Of a stretch of DNA of 33,539 nt, positions 26,001-30,927 are shown in pieces. The position numbers were made by a program, and so were the translations under genes. The first letter of the stretch is position 1. The number at the start of each line of letters is the position of its first letter. Origin of the DNA: Acidobacteriota bacterium (lineage in GTDB: Bacteria; Acidobacteriota; Terriglobia; Terriglobales; Acidobacteriaceae); contig JAEYQK010000105.1 in the NCBI GenBank assembly GCA_023410055.1, positions 1 through 33,539 of the forward strand, read 5' to 3'. The notes beneath the pieces were generated by a model. It had not been told where the DNA came from. It ran no database searches and saw only the letters and a program-made list of their open reading frames with translations.

Positions 26001-26342
26001 TATCTCGACATCGCCTACAAAGAAGCCAAGCAACGCGGGCAAATGTCGAGTTGGGAAGACCTACGTGAAGCCATCGTCCACGGCGCCGTCAAGCGACTGC
26101 GCCCCAAGGTCATGACCGTCGCCTGCATGTTCTTCGGACTGCTGCCCATCATGTGGTCCGTCGGCACCGGCGCCGACGTTATGAAACGTATCGCGGCCCC
26201 CATGATCGGCGGCATCATCACCTCGTTCGTGATGGAGCTGATTCTCTATCCACCGATCTTCGCCATCTGGAAATGGAACTGGGAGGTCAAACCCGCACTG
26301 AAAGCCGAACAGCATCATGACACCGAAGCTGTTCATGTTTGA
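23043..26342 (+). CDS. cusA: Cu(I)/Ag(I) efflux RND transporter (CusA type)
   Basis: This inner-membrane pump is the motor of the efflux complex. It has 1099 residues with twelve expected membrane segments and two large periplasmic loops. Three methionines of the E. coli CusA metal path appear in the same sequence contexts: LLYMPTTLPGIS (M573 there), APYSMMETVVVL (M623) and IKARIDMLSTGI (M672). The proton-relay aspartate lies in AIGAMVDAAVVVVEQ in TM4. The family start MIDRIIEFSARHRFLVLL and the DTQVIVYAKWDRSPDIIEDQVTYPI segment are typical of heavy-metal RND pumps. GGAGG precedes the ATG. The methionine triad supports monovalent Cu/Ag rather than Co/Zn/Cd export. Confidence 0.97.
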   Translation: MIDRIIEFSARHRFLVLLFVTVGAIFGWRAMQNTKLDAIPDLSDTQVIVYAKWDRSPDIIEDQVTYPITSALLGMPKVKDIRGFSDFGFSYIYIVFDEGTDIYWARSRTLEYLNSVTQRLPKGVNVELAKDATSVGWVYQYALVDTSGQYSLDQMRSYQDWYLRYALQAVPGVAEVAPVGGFVRQYQVNIDPDRLLAYKIPINMVRDAIAKSNNDVGGRLVEFSGREYMVRGKGYIRSLDDIGNIVVMSNSQTGVPVRVKDVGTVTFGPDIRRGVAELDGRGEAVGGVVIMRFGENAEKVIANVKSKIAEVEPTLPKGLKIVPTYDRSELIGRSVDNLKHTLIEELIIVSLVILIFLWHFPSAAIPIITIPITVLLAFIPMQLSGMTANIMSLGGIAVAIGAMVDAAVVVVEQTHKKLEHWEADGRRGDYRDVIVSAVKEVGGPSFFALLVIAVSFVPVFALEGQEGRLFKPLAFTKNFAMAIAAILAITLDPAMRLLFTHMKTYNFRPRWLARITNSLLVGKIHSEENHPISRPLMKIYEPVVHFALNWRWLTIGAAILLMVVTIPVFGKLGSEFMPPLDEGTLLYMPTTLPGISVGEATRLLETQDRIIKSFPEVDRVFGKAGRVDSATDPAPYSMMETVVVLKPQDEWPKQDRWWSKSVPDWSAKVLRRFWPDHKSTQQLIYGPGGLNEALTFPGVANAWTMPIKARIDMLSTGIRTPIGVKILGSDLGEIQRIGSEIETALKPVPGTASAFAERTTGGYFLDFDLKRDQLARYGLTVDDAQDVLMSAVGGEPVTTTVEGRERYTVNVRYMRDYRSDIDSLKRVLVATPSGAQVPLGQIADIKMKTGPGMIRDEDGRLSGYVYVDVSGRDIGGYVREAKAAVSKLSIPAGYQVVWSGQFENMERVRERLKVVVPIVLFVVFLLLYANTGSAVKTSIILLAVPFSAIGAVWLLYWLGYNMSVAVWVGLIALLGVDAETAVFMLLYLDIAYKEAKQRGQMSSWEDLREAIVHGAVKRLRPKVMTVACMFFGLLPIMWSVGTGADVMKRIAAPMIGGIITSFVMELILYPPIFAIWKWNWEVKPALKAEQHHDTEAVHV

Positions 26343-26355
26343 ACCGAACCGGTGG

Positions 26356-26456
26356 CGCAGGCCTTTAGGCCTGCGATATCGAGATAAAGAGTCAAGCGGC
26401 TTCAGCCGCTGAGGTAAGGTGCCCCATCCTTCGCGCAGCGAAGGGTGGGTCTTTTC
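26356..26456. terminator. Block of three hairpins after cusA, last one with T-run
   Basis: Three successive stem-loops are present: CGCAGGCC-TTTA-GGCCTGCG-like at 26356-26375, AGCGGC-TTCA-GCCGCT at 26395-26410, and CCCATCCTTCGC-GCA-GCGAAGGGTGGG at 26423-26449. The last is followed by TCTTTT. The final one has the form of an intrinsic terminator; the first two look like dispersed repeats. They separate cusA from the small exported protein gene at 26481 and may lower its read-through. Confidence 0.65.
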
Positions 26457-26480
26457 AACCAACTTTAGGAGCGACAGAAA

Positions 26481-26792
26481 ATGAAAAAACTCTTCGTATT
26501 AGCAATCCTCGCCCTGACCATCACCGCGATGGCCGACACCAAAACCATCACCGGCGTCCTCACCGATGACATGTGCACCAAGAAGCACATGATCGCCGGC
26601 AAGTCCGACGCCGACTGCGTTCGCGAATGCATCAAGCACGGCTCGAAATACGCCGTCGCCGCCGGAGGCAAGTCCTACATCCTTAAAGGTGACCAGAAGC
26701 AGTTCGACGCTCTCGCCGGACAGATCGTCTCCGTCACCGGAGACATGAACGGCAACACCCTGGTCGTGAAGAAAATCACCTCAGCGCAATAG
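26481..26792 (+). CDS. Small exported Cys/His protein downstream of cusA
   Basis: This 103-residue protein has a signal peptide (MKKLFVLAILALTITAMA) and AGGAG at a good distance from the ATG. The mature part opens with beta-strand-like ITGVLTDDMC. A likely ligand cluster follows: C32, H36, M37, C46, C50 and H53 in MCTKKHM and DCVRECIKHGSKY. The second half (YILKGDQKQFDALAGQIVSVTGDMNGNTLVVKKI) reads as an OB-like or BOF-like barrel. Similar small secreted proteins are, in my recollection, common in Acidobacteria without a known function. The location after cusCBA suggests a periplasmic metal-binding role, but the hairpin block between them allows independent expression. Confidence 0.8.
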   Translation: MKKLFVLAILALTITAMADTKTITGVLTDDMCTKKHMIAGKSDADCVRECIKHGSKYAVAAGGKSYILKGDQKQFDALAGQIVSVTGDMNGNTLVVKKITSAQ

Positions 26793-26802
26793 CTCGTGTG
26801 GG

Positions 26803-26821
26803 GACGGGGCTATGCCCCGTC
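26803..26821. terminator. Hairpin between convergent genes
   Basis: GACGGGGC-TAT-GCCCCGTC is a perfect eight-base stem. It lies ten bases after the stop of the gene at 26481 and just before the end of the convergent DUF1697 gene. No T-run follows. Terminator function is inferred from position. Confidence 0.6.
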
Positions 26822-26826
26822 CTGCC

Positions 26827-27339
26827 CTACTCCCCTTCCAACATCTTCGCCAACTTCCTCACCGTATTGATGTTCCGCGACGTCGCTTCACCCATGCTTG
26901 CCGGAAATCTTAACTTCGACTGCCCCATACCGTTCGGGAAGTAGATATACAGTTCTCGCTTGCCCGGCTGGACCTGCTCACCATCGGCTCCTCGCAGGCT
27001 GGTCACCGCATCCTTATTCACTCTTGTCTGAAGAAACGCCACCGCCACCTTCGCCGGCGGATACTCCGCGAACGGATTCGCCTCCACAATTCCGCGTAGC
27101 TCCTTCTCCGTACGCACCATCACGGCAACCTTCTTGCCCATCTTGCTTTCGAGCGCTTTCTCCAGTGCGTCGCGAACATCGCCTTCGCCGAGTTCGCTAT
27201 CGAACAGCACATTCCCGCTCTGGACGTAGGTACGCACATTCCCGAACTTCATTCGTTCGCAGACAGCGACCAGATCCTTCATAAGCAGCTTCCCCGTACC
27301 CCCAACGTTGACAGCCCGCAGTAGTGCTACGTATCTCAT
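26827..27339 (-). CDS. DUF1697 family protein
   Basis: This is a 170-residue cytoplasmic protein of unknown function. The opening MRYVALLRAVNVGGTGKLLMKDL and RTYVQSGNVLFDS are the defining segments of DUF1697, a two-domain alpha/beta fold found in many bacteria. FAEYPPAKVAVAFLQ and the closing ATSRNINTVRKLAKML also fit the family, and the length is normal. It is a single-gene unit, convergent with the small exported protein and divergent from the PilZ gene. No reaction should be assigned. Confidence 0.93.
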   Translation of the reverse strand: MRYVALLRAVNVGGTGKLLMKDLVAVCERMKFGNVRTYVQSGNVLFDSELGEGDVRDALEKALESKMGKKVAVMVRTEKELRGIVEANPFAEYPPAKVAVAFLQTRVNKDAVTSLRGADGEQVQPGKRELYIYFPNGMGQSKLRFPASMGEATSRNINTVRKLAKMLEGE

Positions 27340-27365
27340 CCTTCACCTACACTTTGTACTCCCAT

Positions 27366-27413
27366 CTGCCGATAGATCTGACTGAGGCTTGTTGACGGGA
27401 GCATTCAGCCATG
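27366..27413 (+). repeat. Conserved upstream segment shared by the two PilZ genes, copy 1
   Basis: About 48 bases before and into the PilZ start (CTGCCGATA..CTGACTGAG, TTGACGG, AGCATTCAG, CATGG) recur at 33296-33342 before the second PilZ gene with a few substitutions and one indel. The segment includes the ribosome-binding site (GGGAG). Confidence 0.7.
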
Positions 27414-27731
27414 GACAGACGTCAAAATCAGCGCCTACCGAAATCGGTTCTTGTTGAAATCTCCGGCACCGATGCCGAAGGTGAACCTTTCCAGCGCATC
27501 GCCCGCACCGTCGATATTAGCGTCGGCGGCGTTCGAGTCGACGGTATTGATGTCGCACTGCGGGTTGGCACCGTCGTAAGTCTGCAACACGATGACGAAA
27601 TGCGATTCTATCGGATCATATGGATCGGCCAACCTGGAACCAAAATTGCCGGCCAAATCGGACTTCAAGCACTCGATCCTAGCAACTGGATCTGGGGCCT
27701 CTCCGGCTTTTCTACCGAGGCGGTATGCTAA
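27411..27731 (+). CDS. PilZ domain protein (probable c-di-GMP binding)
   Basis: This 106-residue protein is almost entirely one PilZ domain. The RxxxR motif (DRRQNQR, residues 2-8) and the D-x-S-x-x-G motif (DISVGG, about residues 35-40) needed for cyclic di-GMP binding are both intact. The strands ARTVDISVGGVRVDGIDVAL, GTVVSLQHDDEMRFYRIIWIG and KIAGQIGLQAL fit the barrel. No output domain is attached, so it should act by binding a partner. The next gene, a serine hydrolase, starts 30 bases later. A paralogue begins at 33340 with matching upstream DNA. Confidence 0.9.
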   Translation: MDRRQNQRLPKSVLVEISGTDAEGEPFQRIARTVDISVGGVRVDGIDVALRVGTVVSLQHDDEMRFYRIIWIGQPGTKIAGQIGLQALDPSNWIWGLSGFSTEAVC

Positions 27732-27761
27732 ACTGCGCGTTTCGCAGTCGTAGGAGCACAC

Positions 27762-29174
27762 ATGCATATTCGCCCCCGCCACATTCTCGGCTTCCTGATT
27801 TTCATCGTATTGACTTCTTCCGCGCTCGTCGCCCAAACTGCCCCGAGCCTCGCCCCTGATCTTCGCCACAAAATCGACGACGCTGCCACCCAGATCCTGG
27901 CGAAGACAGGCGTGCCCAGCGCTTCCATTGCTGTCGTCAAAGACGGGCGCATCGCCTACGTTCAAGCCTACGGTGAAGCCATCCTCGATCCCAAAACTCC
28001 CGCTCGCCCCGAAATGCGCTACAGCATCGGTTCCATCAGCAAGCAATTCACCGCCGTTGCCGCGCTGCTCCTGCAGGAGCAGGGCAAGCTCTCGCTCGAC
28101 GACAAAGTCTCGAAATACTTGCCGAACCTGACCCGCGCCGACGAAGTCACGATCCGCCAATTGCTCTCCCAGACCTCCGGTTACCAGGACTACTGGCCGC
28201 AAGACTACGTCATGCCCATGATGTTAAAGCCCGTGACCGTCCAGCAGATCCTCGACACCTGGGGACGTAAGCCACTCGACTTTGATCCCGGCACCAAGTG
28301 GCAGTACAGCAACACCAATTACGTCATCGCCGGAGCCATCATCGAAAAAGCCAGCGGGAAGAACGTCTTCGCCCTCCTCACCGAACGCGTTTTCACGCCG
28401 CTCGGCATGAAGAGCGTCTACAACACCGACGAGGCGAAGCTCCCGTCCACCGAACCGACCGGCTATCTTCGCTACGCGCTCGGCCCGCTTCGCCCCGCGC
28501 CCAAAGAGGGCAAGGGCTGGATGTTCGCTGCCGGAGAACTCGCCATGACCGCCGAAGATCTCGCCAAGTGGGACCTCGCCATAATTCAGCGCAAGATTAT
28601 GTCCGCGTCCTCGTACAAAGATTTCGAACGCGAGATGCTTCTCGACAACGGACTCGGCACTCAATACGCGCTCGGCAACGAGATCAACGACGACGGCGGT
28701 CATCGCGTCCTCGAACACGGAGGCGAAGTCTCCGGCTTCGTCGCCAACAATGTCGTCTATCCGGACGACGGCGTCGCTATCGTCGTTCTTACCAATCAGG
28801 ACGCGGCCCCTGCCGCAGCCCAAATCACAAAGAAGATTTCAGACATTCTTTTCGACGTCACTGACCCGCAGACACCGGCCAAACTCGCTCAGGCGCGCGC
28901 CATCTTCGAAGATCTTCAGCAGGGAAAGATCGACCGTTCGCTGTTCACCGACAACTGCAACGCCTACTTCAGCGAGCAAGCCCTTCAGGACTTCGCCAGC
29001 AGTCTCGGCCCTCTCGGCAAACCAGCCGACTTCTCCCAGACGCGCCAAGCCCTTCGCGGCGGAATGACCCTTCGCGTGTATCGCGTCCTCTTCGAACGCA
29101 AAACCCTCCGCGTCTGGACTTACGAAATGCCCGACGGCAAACTTGAGCAATACCAAGTCGCCATCACCCAGTAA
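27762..29174 (+). CDS. Serine beta-lactamase-like hydrolase, exported
   Basis: This is a class C beta-lactamase/esterase/penicillin-binding-fold protein of 470 residues with a signal peptide (residues 8-25, ending LVAQT). The catalytic motifs are S91-x-x-K94 (GSISKQF), Y182-S-N184 (QYSNTNY) and a late HGGEVSG in place of KTG. A C-terminal extension of about 110 residues resembles the accessory domain seen in many acidobacterial relatives. The HGG form is typical of esterase or peptidase members rather than true antibiotic beta-lactamases, so resistance should not be assumed. AGGAG precedes the ATG by six bases. It is probably periplasmic and may be co-transcribed with the PilZ gene. Confidence 0.92.
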   Translation: MHIRPRHILGFLIFIVLTSSALVAQTAPSLAPDLRHKIDDAATQILAKTGVPSASIAVVKDGRIAYVQAYGEAILDPKTPARPEMRYSIGSISKQFTAVAALLLQEQGKLSLDDKVSKYLPNLTRADEVTIRQLLSQTSGYQDYWPQDYVMPMMLKPVTVQQILDTWGRKPLDFDPGTKWQYSNTNYVIAGAIIEKASGKNVFALLTERVFTPLGMKSVYNTDEAKLPSTEPTGYLRYALGPLRPAPKEGKGWMFAAGELAMTAEDLAKWDLAIIQRKIMSASSYKDFEREMLLDNGLGTQYALGNEINDDGGHRVLEHGGEVSGFVANNVVYPDDGVAIVVLTNQDAAPAAAQITKKISDILFDVTDPQTPAKLAQARAIFEDLQQGKIDRSLFTDNCNAYFSEQALQDFASSLGPLGKPADFSQTRQALRGGMTLRVYRVLFERKTLRVWTYEMPDGKLEQYQVAITQ

Positions 29175-29178
29175 TTCT

Positions 29179-29316
29179 GTGGTGCCCCGTTCAAGCCCGG
29201 TTTTGGCTTGAGCGGGGTGAAAACAGTGGTGCCCCGTTCAAGTCCGGTTTTGGCTTGAGCGGAATGAAAACAGTGGTGCCCCGTTCAAGCCCGGCGTTGG
29301 CTTGAGCGGGGTGAAA
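29179..29316 (+). repeat. Triplicate of hairpin family A with a 47-bp period
   Basis: GGTGCCCCGTTCAAG starts at 29181, 29228 and 29275, an exact 47-base period. The unit is the family A hairpin plus a GTGAAAACAGT-like linker. The middle copy has AGTCC for AGCCC and GGAATG for GGGGTG, so its stem is slightly shorter. The array fills the gap between the convergent serine hydrolase and peroxiredoxin genes. Confidence 0.9.
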
Positions 29317-29320
29317 AATC

Positions 29321-29848
29321 CTACTTCGCCCCCAACCGCCTCAAATCCGCCAGCACTTCCTCGCTATGTGCTTTCGGATTCACATCCGCATACACCTTCG
29401 CAATCTTCCCTTGCGGATCAATCAGGAACGTATTCCGCGCCGCGTAGTTTGCGCCTTCGCCCAGGGTCCCGTACTCGCCGGAAACCTTCCGCTCCGCATC
29501 CGATAACAGCTTGAAGTTCAGACCTTCCTTCACGCAGAACTGCTTATGCGAATCCACGCTATCCAGGCTCACTCCCAGGATCACCGCGCCCAACTTCTGA
29601 TACTGCGCTTCATCGCGCTGGAAGTTGTGCGCCTCAATCGTGCACCCGCTAGTGAAATCTTTCGGATAAAAATATAGGACCACCCATTTTCCGCGGTAGT
29701 CCTTCAGATTCACCGTACTGCCATCCTGTGAAAGCAGTGCAAACTGCGGCGCAGCCTGCCCCGCTTCCGGACGCGACGCCGCAAACAACGCCAGCGGAAC
29801 CGCCGCTAACAATAATGTCAACAACACCGCTACATTCATACGAAGCAC
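29321..29848 (-). CDS. Exported PrxQ/BCP-type peroxiredoxin
   Basis: This thiol peroxidase reduces hydrogen peroxide or organic peroxides. It has 175 residues and starts with GTG at 29848, with GGAGG six bases upstream. A signal peptide (residues 4-24, VAVLLTLLLAAVPLALFAAS) sends it to the periplasm, which is unusual for BCP/PrxQ. The peroxidatic C69 lies in YFYPKDFTSGCTIEAHNF. The common resolving cysteine five residues later is a histidine (H74). A second cysteine, C105 in HKQFCVKEGL, is 36 residues on, the same spacing I recall for C47/C83 of Xylella PrxQ, so an alternative resolving cysteine is likely. Its reductant must be periplasmic; none is encoded nearby. Confidence 0.92.
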   Translation of the reverse strand: MLRMNVAVLLTLLLAAVPLALFAASRPEAGQAAPQFALLSQDGSTVNLKDYRGKWVVLYFYPKDFTSGCTIEAHNFQRDEAQYQKLGAVILGVSLDSVDSHKQFCVKEGLNFKLLSDAERKVSGEYGTLGEGANYAARNTFLIDPQGKIAKVYADVNPKAHSEEVLADLRRLGAK

Positions 29849-30078
29849 GCCTTACCTCCAATGTTCACCAACATTGGATTCACGCGCCCCGCCCCGCGCC
29901 TCATCTACTTTGAGAGACCCAGTGCCCCGTTCAAGCCCCGGTGTTGCAATGTGGCCCACTCAAGCTGATTTTGCTTGAGTGGGTGTCACGACAACCCCCG
30001 AAAGTCTCGCGGGTTTCAAGAGATTCCTGGGCGCGGGTGCCGCACCCTTCCCCGAAGGGGAGGGTGCGTTATCGACCC
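29849..30078. other. 230-base repeat-rich intergenic region
   Basis: No gene is supported here. It contains a truncated family A element (29922-29946), a complete family B hairpin (GGCCCACTCAAGC / GCTTGAGTGGG, 29951-29992) and a family C hairpin (30034-30068) in tandem. The last lies just past the 3' end of the DUF2087 gene. The peroxiredoxin promoter should be at the left end. Confidence 0.75.
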
Positions 30079-30615
30079 TTACTTCTTCCCCACGCACCGG
30101 ATCAACTCCACCACCTCCGGCACGGGCTTCTTCTCGACCCGCCGATACTCGCGACCATCCGCCGTCCTCGACACCAGTCCCAGATCAATCAGCCACCTGC
30201 GCACCACCACGTAGTCGCTGAAACCGAGATTGGCTTTCAGCAGATCGTTGATCTGCTTCTCCGAGTACACCTCCCTCGGCACCAGCCGCGACCACATGAC
30301 CCACACGCAAGGCTCCCTGTGACTGAACTTCGACGGCCACCGCACCAGCCGTCCGTCCCCGTCGAAGTACTTCGCGAGCGTCCGTACAAGCACGAAGTCC
30401 ACCGGAGCCGCCGGTACCGGTTGCGCCGTCAAGCGCTCACGAGCATCCGCCTGCGACCTGAGATGTTGAAAATTGCGGAATCCCGCCGACCGCGCCAGCA
30501 TGTTCAAAAGCTCGACGTGTCCGGGCTTGTGATCGCATTCCGTTAATTGTGCATTGAGTGAACGCGCGACCGCAGAGATGTCCTCTGCGTAGAAAGGCAA
30601 AGCAGTTCTCGACAT
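30079..30615 (-). CDS. DUF2087 domain protein
   Basis: This 178-residue cytoplasmic protein has a C-terminal DUF2087 domain. DGDGRLVRWPSKFSHRE, EVYSEKQINDLLKANLGFSDYVVVRRWLIDLGLVSRTADGREYRR are its hallmark segments, the latter resembling a winged helix-turn-helix. The N-terminal 70 residues include GFRNFQHLRSQ, a small helical module found beside DUF2087 in some proteins. The ATG at 30615 is used; a GTG one codon upstream shares the same GAGG ribosome-binding site and cannot be excluded. In other genomes DUF2087 follows transcription-regulator domains, so nucleic-acid binding is possible but unproven. Confidence 0.88.
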   Translation of the reverse strand: MSRTALPFYAEDISAVARSLNAQLTECDHKPGHVELLNMLARSAGFRNFQHLRSQADARERLTAQPVPAAPVDFVLVRTLAKYFDGDGRLVRWPSKFSHREPCVWVMWSRLVPREVYSEKQINDLLKANLGFSDYVVVRRWLIDLGLVSRTADGREYRRVEKKPVPEVVELIRCVGKK

Positions 30616-30927
30616 CACATTATCCTCGTACGCGCCGATATCCAGTTCAGGACTGCCGGTGGTCGCCCTTCCGACGCGGCACGAGAATAAAGGTGTCGGT
30701 CGTATCAGGAGTGATTGGCAGGTTTAGCTTCCCCTCTCGGGGCGGCGACGCCTAGGTGAACTGCCGACCAAATTTCATTGTACGGACTGCCACCAGACTG
30801 AGCAACTGCCTCGAAGACGCACTCGACTAATCCGCTCCGCCCATCCGCTCTCACAAAGCTGATACTCTTGCTTTCCCCGCCAGCTATGCTATTTTCATCG
30901 TATTCCGCTTTGAAGAGGACTATGTAA
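30616..30927. other. 312-base divergent region DUF2087 / GH52
   Basis: No gene is supported. The region should hold the DUF2087 promoter on the left and the GH52 promoter on the right. No hairpin repeat of the local families occurs here, consistent with those repeats avoiding divergent promoter regions of this kind, although pgi/Rrf2 has one. Confidence 0.5.
30868..30895 (+). promoter_or_regulatory. Promoter candidate for the GH52 gene
   Basis: TTGCTT at 30868-30873 and TATTTT at 30890-30895 are 16 bases apart. TGC precedes the -10, an extended form. The predicted transcript would begin about 25 bases before the ATG, just leaving room for the AGAGGA ribosome-binding site at 30914-30919. Confidence 0.45.

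Noticed and set aside
27762..29174. Antibiotic-resistance beta-lactamase
   Set aside because: It has the SxxK and YxN motifs but HGG in place of KTG plus a long C-terminal extension, which fits esterase/peptidase-like members; resistance cannot be claimed.
29179..29316. CRISPR-like array (three regular repeats)
   Set aside because: The period contains the whole repeat and there are no variable spacers; the unit is a dispersed hairpin also found singly elsewhere, and no cas genes are present.
30922..30927. ATGTAA start-stop minimal ORF before GH52
   Set aside because: A two-codon start-stop can occur by chance, and the AGAGGA is better placed for the GH52 ATG at 30928.
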